Source: Knoxdaviesia capensis (taxonomy: Eukaryota > Ascomycota > Sordariomycetes > Microascales > Gondwanamycetaceae). From it: a stretch of DNA of 64,000 nt. The DNA is taken from positions 1,358,151 to 1,422,150 of the forward strand of contig LNGK01000007.1 in assembly GCA_001510575.1 (NCBI GenBank), in the 5' to 3' direction. Positions 1 to 9,247 of the stretch are shown here, in pieces; position 1 is the first letter of the stretch; every line of letters begins with the position of its first letter. A model generated the notes under the pieces. The model did no database searches. It was not told the origin of the DNA and saw only the letters and a list, made by a program, of their open reading frames with translations. Position numbers and translations under genes: made by a program.

Positions 1-363
1 CTATTCGTGGTTTGTGTGTATCCCCAGTTCCCCACCCCCACTCCAAATTTTCCCCTCTGTTACCCATTCTTCCCCAGATTCAGATTGGTTCGTTTTATCC
101 CATTACGATTATCTGCCCGTGCCCATCACCAGCTCCCCCCCTTCCCCCCCCCACAAGGATGTTTCAACTCTCCTACGTTGGATATGTTTGCCATATGAAG
201 AGATCTCACTGTCGTCTCTGCTTTTCATGTTCCGGCCGTTTACTGGTCCAGATTGTATACCCATATTCCAGGACTTAGCCAAACCAAATCAAGGATGCAT
301 TAGTCCATTAGTACAAATCATGATTCAAAGCGCATGTGAATGAATGCCAGCCAAAGACCTGTG
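1..363. other. Gene-free flank left of the retrotransposon
   Basis: C/T-rich sequence with short overlapping open frames and no recognisable domain. It ends at the target-site duplication of the retrotransposon. I see no gene here. Confidence 0.6.
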
Positions 364-368
364 TTTGT
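364..368. repeat. Target-site duplication TTTGT, left copy
   Basis: The five bases TTTGT directly precede the left LTR and recur directly after the right LTR. A 5-bp duplication is what LTR-retrotransposon integrase makes. It fixes both ends of the element and shows that this is an intact insertion, not a rearranged fragment. Confidence 0.93.
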
Positions 369-562
369 TGTTGTTTGGAATGATGACGGAAGATGAATAA
401 GTTGATGGAATTGAACTTAGGAATTGAGTAAAAAGTTAGATGTAGGAGGAAGAAATGGGCTAGACTAGAAATGGACAGAAGTCCAGCATTTATAGGCCAG
501 CTAGAACCAGGCTTCAGCCTACCGGTCACGTGATCCACGTATTTCCGTCCTTCCTATTTATA
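369..562 (-). repeat. 3' LTR of the copia element (left end)
   Basis: This 194-bp LTR is identical in length to the right copy. Its outer end keeps TG; its inner end reads TA where the right copy has CA, so the original ended in CA. Compared with the right copy it carries four C-to-T changes, all at CpA and all in the half nearest the element interior. It contains a CACGTG palindrome near 527-532. Confidence 0.93.
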
Positions 563-610
563 CGCCCCTCAGACGCAAATGCGTTCCTAATATACGCCCC
601 TCGGAATAAA
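563..610 (-). other. Polypurine-tract region with duplicated G-rich motif
   Basis: On the minus strand the motif GAGGGGCGTA lies directly before the 3' LTR and is repeated about 30 bp further inside. The first copy has the position and composition of a plus-strand priming polypurine tract. The function is inferred from position only. Confidence 0.5.
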
Positions 611-1684
611 TAATATAGGAATACTATTATTAGGAAAAAAAAAACTTTAGTAGAGGAAGAAAATCTTATTAAAAAAAAACTTTAGTATAAGAAGCGTAGG
701 AAAAGAAAATATATAAAAACCTAAAAACCTTTAGAAAGGAAGAAAAAAAAACGTATCTCATTTTATTAGAGTACTTCGAAATCGGTTATAAAGCTAGAAA
801 CTAAGTAGCTTAATTAAGATATCAGCTATTTATTCCGTATTTAGAACGTATTTAACGGATAAAAACTTAGAACGAACGGATTCCTAAATTAAATAAAATT
901 TCAGGTATATATATTTACTTTTATTATAGAATCTAGGGTTATTAATAAGCTTAAGAGTACTAGTATTATCGACTCGTAAGTAGATATTATAGCTTCGGTT
1001 AATTTTATATAAGAAATTACGTAGCTATAACGCTTCCTTAGTAGCTACATTTACTACTATATATTTAGCCTCGATAATTAATTAGGTAATAACTACTTAC
1101 TTTCTACTTACCTAGGCGATCGGACTACCTTAGATTAAGAGAACCTATCCTATAATAGAGCGGCTATATAGTATAGTATTATAACTAGTATTAGAAAAAC
1201 TAACTATTAAGATAGGGGAAAAATCTAGCTTAGGGGGTCTCTAATATCTTAAAGATAAATTTACTATTACTAATAAGTATCTAATAATCCGTCTTAATAA
1301 TATTAATAAAGGAATAGTTATATAATTAGTAAATACTACGTAGTAGTAAATAGAAAACGCTAAATTAGGTCTCGTTATCGTAGTTATATAGATAAGTTAT
1401 CCGATTAGGGATCGATATCTTTCTATATTAGTAGTAGTAAGCCTTTCACTATCTAAAGTAGCTAAGTTAATACTAGATATCGGAATAGATACCGGTCGCG
1501 TTACGGAGATATTAAATCTAGCGTTTACTATAATCGCCTCTATATATTATATCTAGTATATAGAATAGGAGTTAAAGTTAATACCGATTACTACTCCTAG
1601 TAACTACCGTAGCTTACCTATTAAGTCTACTTTTAGATAGTCTTAGAGTTCTAGTTCGAAATTAGTTAGTATATCCTCTTTCTA

Positions 1685-1726
1685 TCCGAAGTATAGAATA
1701 TTATCTATATAAGTAACTAAAATCAT
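1685..1726 (-). pseudogene. Reverse-transcriptase active-site relic
   Basis: The minus strand reads M-I-L-V-T-Y-I-D-N-I-L-Y-F-G. This aligns with the YVDD core of copia reverse transcriptase, with the second catalytic aspartate changed to asparagine (GAT/C to AAT, a G-to-A change of RIP type). The surrounding frames are broken by stops, so it is a relic. It orients the element and excludes DNA transposons. Confidence 0.82.
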
Positions 1727-3479
1727 ACCGTCTTTCTATTAGTAAAACGACGCTTTATTTATTTAAAGTCTCGTAAAACCTATACGTAAAAGTATATTAT
1801 AGAGTCTTAGCTACTACTATCGGCTAGCTTATTTTAAACCGTATAATACTTATTTTAGACGAATAAACGACTTCTCTATCTAGCCTAAGTTATAGACGAA
1901 ATCCGGATCACGTCGTCTAATTTCGTATATAAGTTAAACTATTCCTTTATATTATCGCATATATACCTCCTCTTCTAGGAGTCCGTATAAGAAAGCTACT
2001 ATAACGTCTAACTATCGTACGGCTAAATATTCTTTAGCTATAATAGCTAGTATTACTCTCTATATCGTAGCGTATAATATTACGGCGAAGGTTTCCTAAT
2101 AATCGAAGCCCTTACGCTATTAAAATCTACGGGTTATAATACGTACTTTCCGTTTAATAATCTATCTATACTTATCGTATTTAGACTTTAGTACCTATTT
2201 AGCCGTAATCGGCCTATATCTAGATAGTAGTAACTCGACGAATTCGAAGACTCTATAGTTAAATATATTTATTAATTCTATAAGTCTAGTATCTAACTAT
2301 TCGTTAGTATTCGCGCCCCTTAGAGCTAATGTTATTATTATCGGATTAGAAAAGCTAGCCTTAATCGAATTATTAAGTTAATCGGACTTATTATTATTAG
2401 TCGTTAAATTAATAGCGTTAGGACTAGTATCCGGACTTCTTTTAGTAAGTCGTCGAGCTAGATTATTATACTTATACGCGATAACTAGGTTATCGAAATC
2501 TACCCGTTCTCTATTCTAAGTAACTATACGTATGATCTTCTTTTTAGTAAATATTCCCTTTAGCTACGACTTTAGTATATTAAGTAGTTTTTCCTCTAAG
2601 TCTTTAAGGATTCTTATATTAGACGAAATCTAGACTTTTCGAAATTTAGGTACCTATACTTTATATAAATATATACCTTAGTAACTAACTAATAAGCTAA
2701 ATTCTCCTCGTAGAGTAAATTTACTAAGTAAATTACTATTTACGCGCGCTCTAACCTCTATAGGCACGTAAATAATTATACGGGAACCTAAAGTTCGTAG
2801 GTATATAATATTCGGCTAAAAATCCCGTTTAGCTACGGGTATCTAGCTCTACTAACGTTCCGTAGGACTAGAACCGTAGCTATTAACTATTAGATTAATT
2901 AGTTAAGTAATAGCTTCTAAGATATATCCCTATAGGTATATTAGAATACTCTACTATATTATAGTTACTCTTATACGAATTACTAGTTCCTTTATAGCTT
3001 GTTTAGCGCTACCGTTATAAGTATAGCTATAAGCTAGGGAGGGATTAACTTTCGAACTAATTCGGTTCGTAAACTTAGTAATTATCCTAATCTATATATC
3101 CGTCCCGTTATCTATAATAATTAACTCCGGAATAGAATCGGTAATATTTATTATATACTAAATTATATTCTTAATTTCGTTACCGGCTTTCGACTTTTTA
3201 TCTAAGATATAAATAAACTTTATTTTAAAAAAATTATTTATAATAACGAGAAAGTATCGCTCGCCCTTAAAAGTTTATACCGATATCTTAGTAATATCGT
3301 AATATAATACCTAGCTAATACGTTTAGCCCTTATTCGCCTATCTTTTAGCCTAAACTTCGAGATCTTCGAGATCTCGTATACCTTATATAGGCCTAAATC
3401 GTTAATATACGCTTTTATACTTAACTTATCTACTAATACTCCTTTAATAGACTATAGTATCTTTAGAAGAACCTTAGCG

Positions 3480-3530
3480 CTTAGATATCCTAGTCGTTTA
3501 TATATTAGGCGTAAGCGTTAACGTATACTT
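3480..3530 (-). pseudogene. GAG-pre-integrase domain relic (LG[H]LS motif)
   Basis: The minus strand gives a short open stretch with K-R-L-G-Y-L-S, matching the conserved H-x-R-L-G-H-L-S signature that precedes the integrase of copia polyproteins. The histidine codons read as tyrosine (CAT/C to TAT/C), again RIP-type changes. Flanking codons include stops made from tryptophan or glutamine codons. Confidence 0.65.
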
Positions 3531-3638
3531 AATACTTACGTAAAGCTTTTAGGTATCGGTTAATATTAGAATTAGACGAATACTAGTCTTTTATATAGAG
3601 ACTACTAGAACTAGCGTTTTTCTAGTAGTAATGCATAC

Positions 3639-3774
3639 TACGAGCGTCTTTTATAAGGGGACGCCTAGAACTAAGATTATTATTCCGGTAGTAATAATTA
3701 TAACTACGAATATCTTTTAAGGGGGGATATCTAGAACTATAACTATAGTCTTTTATAGGGTAACTATAATAACT
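3639..3774. repeat. Imperfect tandem repeat inside the copia interior
   Basis: A block of about 65 bp starting CTACGA, followed by a cTTTTA-aGGGG core and CTAGAACT, occurs at 3639-3673 and again at 3704-3738. A shorter third piece is at 3743-3774. The minus-strand frame across it (3622-3834, 70 codons) encodes a repetitive Ser/Arg/Tyr-rich stretch. It lies between the protease and pre-integrase relics, so it is probably a spacer repeat of the polyprotein, now mutated. Confidence 0.6.
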
Positions 3775-3840
3775 AGACGGGTTTAAAGAGACGGTCTCCT
3801 CTAATATAGAATTACGGATAATAGGAGCATACACGGGCTT

Positions 3841-4125
3841 CTAGATAATAGGTTCGCCGGAGGTTATAACTCGTATAAAGAACCTATAGCTTTCTACGTT
3901 AATCTCTAAAATTAAGACGTTTTTAGTATTAAAAATACTATTACCTAGAATCTTACTATTATTACGGTAGAGAACCTTACTACTAAAGATATAAATTAGA
4001 AATATTATAGTTAGTAAAATATCTTTAATACGTATAGAAATAATACTAGATAAAGTCTTAATATTAATAATAACGTTTCTACGCTTTATAGTATAGATAG
4101 GTCCTCCGCCTATAATTATACGCAT
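3841..4125 (-). pseudogene. Copia polyprotein fragment between protease and integrase
   Basis: This 94-codon open frame survives by chance in the RIP-mutated interior. Its pattern of beta-strand-like Ile/Val stretches and the I-x-I-K-D-I-L-x segment resembles the end of the retropepsin domain of copia elements (L-x-D-V-L-Y-V-P). It lies downstream of the protease active-site relic near 4185-4205 in the element's reading direction. It is not an independent gene. Confidence 0.6.
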
Positions 4126-4169
4126 ACGAGTCTCTTCTATAGTCCCTTTTTCGAACTATCGCTTATCGT

Positions 4170-4210
4170 TTATAGAGTATATAGACGTACTAGTATCGAA
4201 TAGCTAATCT
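4170..4210 (-). pseudogene. Aspartic-protease active-site relic
   Basis: The minus strand reads L-F-D-T-S-T-S, matching the W-x-x-D-[ST]-G-A-[ST] core of copia proteases with glycine replaced by serine (GGT to AGT, RIP-type). A stop codon stands where a tryptophan is expected just before it. Confidence 0.6.
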
Positions 4211-4449
4211 ATTCTAGAATAGCTCGATAAGTAAGTAAATAAGTTATAGCTAATTACTTTTTTAAAATATTCCGTAGTATTAATAAGAAAAGAAGAAGAA
4301 AGGGAAGACTTACTTATAATCTTTTAACGTCTCTTAAACGTATAATTAGTTAATACTATCGTACTTATAACTCTTTTATAACTAGTTATATTCGCGCTTA
4401 TATTTACGTCGCTAAGTATAGTAGAAGACTTCTACTATTATTATTACTT

Positions 4450-4520
4450 ACGAGCTTTAATCCGGTAGTCTCGCTCTTTATAGCTAAGACGGTTATAGTA
4501 TCTATATCGAATTATAGGTT
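4450..4520 (-). pseudogene. Gag zinc-knuckle relic (CCHC type)
   Basis: The minus strand gives Y-R-Y-Y-N-R-L-S-Y-K-E-R-D-Y-R-I-K. The spacing equals C-x2-C-x3-G-H-x4-C, with cysteines and histidine read as tyrosine and glycine as serine. All are single C-to-T or G-to-A steps. It marks the nucleocapsid end of gag. Confidence 0.72.
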
Positions 4521-5726
4521 ATAAACCGGGCTTCTTCTAGTTACTCTAGCTAGTACTACTATTACGGGTATTATTATTATTATTTATACCCTACTTATTA
4601 TCGGACTTTAAATTATCTCTACGGTCTAACTTCTTTAGGTCCTTCGTAACCCTTTCGCGTTCCTAGAATAACTATACTAATTATCTATAGTACTCGTTAG
4701 AAGTCCTATCTAACTATACTACGATACGCGTAGTAACTTACGTTTTAGTATTAAACGTATCTTTCGCTACTATTAGTAGTAATACGGTCCTAATCTTATT
4801 AGTAATTTTAGCTCTATAACGCTAGACTTCTAGTTATTTTTAGTTAAAACGCGAAAGAAAGGTAATAAACTTTTTACCCTTCTTTATTATATATATACTA
4901 ATATCTAATAAGTCTTCTAATACTTAGAACTTAGTCTTCTAGCTATTACGGTTAAAGCGATTAGATAACTTATTCTAGATATTAGAAATATTTATACTAT
5001 TAACTATAATCTATCTTATAATACTAGATATATTCTTTAATATTTTACCTCTTACGAGTAGATTATTTTACTTATTAAGATAACCGAAATTATCCGGCTT
5101 TAAACTAGTATAGATAATTATAGTACGAAAAGATAGGGCCTAAGCACGCTAAGTACGGCTATCTATTAGCTAGTATTATTAATTAAGTATCTACTTCTAT
5201 TTAGAAAGGTCGATCACCTAGTCTATGCTAGTTATTACGGGCGACGGAATAAAATCTTCTATAATAATAGATTATATCGGCGGGGATAATACTATATAGG
5301 CGGAAGGAGGTCGGTTCGTTATAGCAGGTGTACGAAAAAGGCCGGGAAAACTCGGTATTATAGAAGGAATAGAATTTCTATTAGGAACTAGTCGAGATTG
5401 TTAGGGAATAGTATTAGTAAGGAATCTTAGATCTTCATTAGAGACGGGAGAGGGGGAACGCGAGAATTCCGTTAATGTTAACGGAGTTAAGACTTAAGAG
5501 TTTAATTAAATAACTAAGTCTATAGTAGTGTTAGGGGCGGTTAAACGGCGGCGGCCACTACGATTTATTATTAATTTGTAATTATTGTAATACTAATAGC
5601 TTTATAGGCCGACTGTTAGCTTATAGAAGAAATAGAAAAGGAAGAAGAAGAAAAAAAATTAATTAGAATAAAAGAAATAAAAGATAAATAGGCTGTCTAG
5701 TTTAAATTAAGCTTGGTCTCATAATC

Positions 5727-5920
5727 TATTATTTAGAATAATAACGGAAGATAAATAAGTTAATAGAATTAAACTTAGGAATTAAGTAAAAAGTTAGATA
5801 TAGGAGGAAGAAATGGGCTAGACTAGAAATAGACAGAAGTCCAGCATTTATAGGCCAGCCAGAACCAGGCTTCAGCCCACCGGTCACGTGATCCACGCAT
5901 TTCCGTCCTTCCTATTTACA
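5727..5920 (-). repeat. 5' LTR of the copia element (right end)
   Basis: This 194-bp LTR ends in CA at the outer edge. Relative to the left copy it has twelve G-to-A changes, every one at TpG and all in the half nearest the interior; its outer half is unchanged. There are no transversions or indels between the two LTRs, so apart from RIP they are identical. Just inside (5711-5726), the minus strand reads GATTATGAGACCAAGC, which sits where a primer-binding site belongs. Confidence 0.93.
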
Positions 5921-5925
5921 TTTGT
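5921..5925. repeat. Target-site duplication TTTGT, right copy
   Basis: Exact copy of the five bases at 364-368, directly after the outer end of the right LTR. Confidence 0.93.
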
Positions 5926-6431
5926 CTAAGGCAAAATATTAGGGTTATATGAAAAGTTAGGGTTGGTCCAGCTTTACAGTGTGTGCCTTCAGACGGGCAC
6001 AGTATATCACAAGCCAACAAGAGCATTTACCACGCAGAGCTCTTCTGGAGGCAATAAAACAGGGCCCCGAAAAATCAAATCTGCGGGAGTTGGGGGCACA
6101 GTGCCTGTGCAGCATCGGACTGTATCATGTTTTACCGAGGCTCGGGGGCAGCAAAGTCGAGCAGAAACTGTCTCTGATGAACATTCCAACTGAAAAGCGA
6201 AGAGTATCGAAGGTAGCATTTTGGTTAGACTTTGATGTATCTCTTCTTTTTTTTCCCCAATCATCAATCACATCATTGTCAGCATTGAATATAAATTTGG
6301 TTCAGCGAAGGATTATTGTATCACCACATAACAGCTCACATCTCCAAAGCCAAGACACGGGACTTGCCGCGCCTATCACTCGCTCACTTATTTAGATTGC
6401 TTCCCAATCCATCCTTCTTCCTTCATCCGCC
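5926..6431. other. Region between retrotransposon and SDR gene
   Basis: It holds the SDR promoter and leader and no supported gene. A pyrimidine-rich stretch (6398-6430) precedes the ATG, as is common in fungal leaders. Short overlapping open frames on both strands have no recognisable domain. Base composition is back to normal immediately outside the LTR, so RIP has not visibly spread into this gene. Confidence 0.55.
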
Positions 6432-6543
6432 ATGTCAGAGGCACAGCTCACCGACTTCCCTTCGCTCTTCTCGCTCAAGGGCAAAGTGGCGGTGGTGACG
6501 GGAGGATCTCGGGGTCTGGGACTCCAGGCGGCGTCGGCGTAAG

Positions 6544-6603
<60 letters not shown>

Positions 6604-7414
6604 GAAAGTTTGCATTCGGTAGACGACGGCAACTAACCCGGCTCCCCCTTCCCGCAGAATCCTCCAAGCGGGCGCAGCCAAGGTCTTCATCACATCACGC
6701 AAAGCATCGGCCTGCGACGAGGCGTGCCGCGTGCTGAACGCGCTGCCGAACCTGCAGCCGGGCGCGCAGGCCATCTCGGTGCCGGCGGACTCGGCCAAGT
6801 TCTCGGGCATCGAGCACCTGCTCGCCGAGGTGCAGAAGCACACCGACCACGTCGACATCCTGCTGGCGAACGCGGGCGCCACGTGGGGCGAGGCGCTGGA
6901 GACGCACTCGGACGCGGCGTTTGCCAAGGTCATGGACCTGAACGTCAAGGCCGTGTTCAACACGGTGCGGCTGTTCGTGCCGCTGCTCAGCAAGCGCGCG
7001 TCCATCGCCGACCCCTCGCGCGTCGTCATCACCGCCAGCACCGCCGGCCTCGGCGTCGCCGTGCTCGGCCAGGCCGCCACCTACGGCTACTCGGCCTCCA
7101 AGGCCGCCGTCATCCACCTCGGCCGCAACCTTGCGCTCGAGCTCGGCCCGCGCCACATCACCGTCAACTCGCTCGCCCCCGGCTTCTTCCCCAGCAAGAT
7201 GTCTGCGGGCCTGCTGGAAATGGCTGGCGGGGCTGACCGCATCGCTGCAGAGAACCCCATGGGCCGCCTCGGCTGCGGAGACGATATGGCGGGCGCGGTG
7301 GTGTACTTGACCAGCCGGGCTGGGTCCCACGTTAACGGAGAGGTGCTGGCCATTGATGGCGGATCGATGTGGGTTCGTGGAGAGCTCAACCAGGCGTCGG
7401 AGGCGAAGCTGTAA
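6432..7414 (+). CDS. Short-chain dehydrogenase/reductase (classical SDR, FabG/RhlG-like)
   Basis: Two exons, 6432-6538 and 6658-7414, encode 287 aa; the intron (6539-6657) has GTAAGT, an AACTAAC branch point and a CAG acceptor. The protein has the NAD(P)-binding TGGSRGLG (residues 23-30), NAG (107-109), the catalytic-site Asn131, Ser163 and Tyr180-x3-Lys184 (YSASK), and a C-terminal IDGG. This is a complete classical SDR of usual length, so an NAD(P)H-dependent oxidoreductase of the cytosol is expected. It resembles 3-oxoacyl-reductase or RhlG-type fungal SDRs; the substrate cannot be read from the sequence. The ATG at 6432 is chosen because it places the Rossmann strand (KVAVVTGG) at the usual distance from the start. 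It is convergent with the methyltransferase gene downstream. Confidence 0.93.
6552..6600. repeat. (AG)n microsatellite in the SDR intron
   Basis: About 24 AG units lie directly downstream of the donor site inside the 119-bp intron and make up over a third of it. Length changes here would not alter the protein but could affect splicing. Confidence 0.95.
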
Positions 7415-7514
7415 AGCTGTTGTTTGATGGGTGCGAGGCTCTTTTCCCGTCTGACCAAGATGACGGGCCGGTCAGCACCGAGTTTAGTGGGGACGACGGA
7501 CTTTCCCGATATGG

Positions 7515-7549
7515 CTGACAGGTCCGTCTGACAGGTCCGTCTGACAGGT
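7515..7549. repeat. 13-bp tandem repeat, 2.7 copies
   Basis: The unit CTGACAGGTCCGT occurs at 7515-7527 and 7528-7540, followed by a partial copy CTGACAGGT at 7541-7549. It lies in the 3' region of the SDR gene. Confidence 0.95.
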
Positions 7550-7612
7550 ATAATCTCACTGGATAGGCATGTATAGTATATAGTTACGTAATGTCTGCTT
7601 CTGAAGGCAGCT

Positions 7613-7662
7613 TGCTTCATGGACCAGGCTTATCTCGAAACGGGAAATCGGTCCATGAAGCA
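7613..7662. terminator. Perfect 13-bp inverted repeat between convergent genes
   Basis: TGCTTCATGGACC at 7613-7625 pairs exactly with GGTCCATGAAGCA at 7650-7662 across a 24-nt loop. It is symmetric, so a hairpin would form in transcripts from either strand. Its place between two converging genes suggests a bidirectional 3'-end or read-through-limiting structure, but eukaryotic genes do not use hairpin terminators in the bacterial sense. The role is inferred. Confidence 0.5.
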
Positions 7663-7834
7663 TCATACAGTGTTCTAGCGATATAAATTCAGCTTATGTC
7701 GGTCATTCACGTTCATTCGGACTCTGTTTGGAACTCTATTTCATGTATGCTTCTAAGCGAGACATCACTTTGCGCCGTAACCGCCTTCCAGTCTGTTTTT
7801 ACGATGAAGGCCCTCAGGCCATCCAACCGCGATG

Positions 7835-9247
7835 CTACTGCGGAGTTGTCAACGGCTTCCGGGCCACCCAGAAACTGGCCTGGTACACAGTCCGCAACAT
7901 GGACTCGCGGTCCAGGATATACGGGGCCTCCAGGCCGGTTTCCCGCGACTCAACCACAAAGCCCACAGACTGTACCAGCGCCATGACCTCATCATCGGCC
8001 AGCTCGAAGCTGCCGGGGTCAGCAATGCCCGACGAGGTCGACGGATCATGCACGCCGTCGCCGTCGTCATCGCGGCCGTGGTTTCCGGGGGCATTATCCT
8101 CAAAGTGCCACAGCAGCGGGCCAAGGTTGATCAGGACACCGCCGGGCCGCAGCGCGTGGAAGATCACCTGCAGGTACCGGATCAGGTTGGGCGCGGTATC
8201 GAGGAAAAACACGGTAGCCACGGCATCGTAGCGCTCGACGTGCACGTCGTCGCTGTACAGACACAGGAAGTCGGCGGCGCACATCGACATCTCGCCCACG
8301 GGCAACCGCGGCCGGCGGCCCAGGTCCTGGCCGGCAGCAAGCGCGGCAGCATCTGCTTGGGCGGCAGCCTGGGCTGCCGCCAGGGCGGTGGCGGGGTGCA
8401 CGTCCGGCACGGCGTAGCTGCGGAGGTGGTTCTCGCGGGTGCGGTGGTTCGAGAAGCCGTGGGCCCACGGGAAGATGGTGTGCTGGCCGGCGCGCTCGGT
8501 GCAGTTGAGGATGTACGACGACGCCAGCAGCTGGTGGTACGAGATCTCGTTGCCCTCGGCAACATGCCCGGCGCAGCACAGCTCAAACACAAGCCGGCCC
8601 AGCCCGGCTCCGGGCACCAGCACGCTCAGCGGCGCGGCCTCAACCGGCCGACGCTCGGTCTCAGCCGCCACGGCTCGCAGCACCGGGCCGTAGCACGCGT
8701 CGCGCTCCGCCGCACCCGCGGCCGACCAATCGCGGTAAAACTGGCGCAGCGTGCTGCGGGCTTTGTCGATATCGGCGTGAGACGCGCAGCCGGCCCAGCG
8801 CGGCGGCATGAACTTCGCAGGATCCGCCGCTGGGTCGGCAGCAGCCATGGCGGCGGGCGAGGAGTCGTCGGCGGCCGTGTCGGAGAAGTTGAGCAGGCCG
8901 AAGCGGGCGATGGCGCGGGCGAGCTCGGCGTTGGTGTCGATGGCGTCGTCGGTGCGGTTCAGCGTGTCGAGAAAGTTGAACGGCGGCGCGGCGAGCAGCT
9001 TCCAGTGCTCCTCCTGTAGTGCGTAGAACGACTGGCGGCGCAGGTGGGTGACGTTGAAGTGCGAGACCTTGGAGTAGCGGCTAGAGCAGATTTAAGACTT
9101 AGTATCTGCTGAGAGAAGGTGAAAATCACCCGGGGAGAGCACTACGCACAGGTACGAGTCCAGAGCGGCAAAGAGCACGCGGGTCTCCTCTTCATCGTGA
9201 AGGGGACTTTCAACCCCGCGCCACGGATTCTCGACGGTCCGCTCCAT
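7835..9247 (-). CDS. Carnosine N-methyltransferase-like protein (N2227/CARNMT1 family)
   Basis: Exons 9247-9156 and 9080-7835 encode 445 aa. The 75-bp intron (9155-9081) has a GTACCT donor, a TACTAAG branch-like site and a TAG acceptor; splicing restores the conserved SRYSKVSHFNVTHLRRQSFYAL region typical of this family. The SAM-binding motif GAGLGRL is at residues 188-194 and the family signature GNEISYHQLL starts at 207; DAVATVFFLDTAPN and the LRPGG..INLGPLLWHF segment follow. Family members transfer a methyl group from S-adenosylmethionine to carnosine (yeast YNL092W, human CARNMT1); the fungal substrate is not certain. Ala-rich and Asp/Gly-rich inserts lengthen two loops. It diverges from the proteasome chaperone gene, sharing an 822-bp upstream region. 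Confidence 0.9.

Larger units (their letters stand above)
369..5920 (-). mobile_element. Ty1/copia LTR retrotransposon, full length, RIP-degraded
   Basis: The element is 5552 bp between TTTGT duplications, with 194-bp LTRs that started as TG..CA. Minus-strand remnants appear in the copia order reading right to left: a CCHC zinc knuckle (about 4460-4515), an aspartic-protease D-T-x-x-S site (about 4185-4205), a GAG-pre-integrase LG[H/Y]LS motif (about 3480-3530) and a reverse-transcriptase YxDD-type site (1685-1726). This order puts the 5' LTR on the right. A G-rich tract on the minus strand (563-575) abuts the left LTR and suits a polypurine tract. The interior is very AT-rich with almost no CpA/TpG and stops in all frames, which is classic RIP; no protein can be made. 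Family assignment rests on domain order and motifs, not on a search. Confidence 0.93.
7415..7834. other. Convergent intergenic region (shared 3' ends)
   Basis: The SDR gene (+) and the methyltransferase gene (-) end toward each other across 420 bp. The spacer holds a short tandem repeat (7515-7549) and a perfect inverted repeat (7613-7662), both listed separately. No other gene is supported. Confidence 0.7.

Noticed and set aside
7832..9019. 395-codon plus-strand open frame
   Set aside because: Antisense shadow of the carnosine N-methyltransferase-like gene, whose minus frame has the SAM-binding motif.
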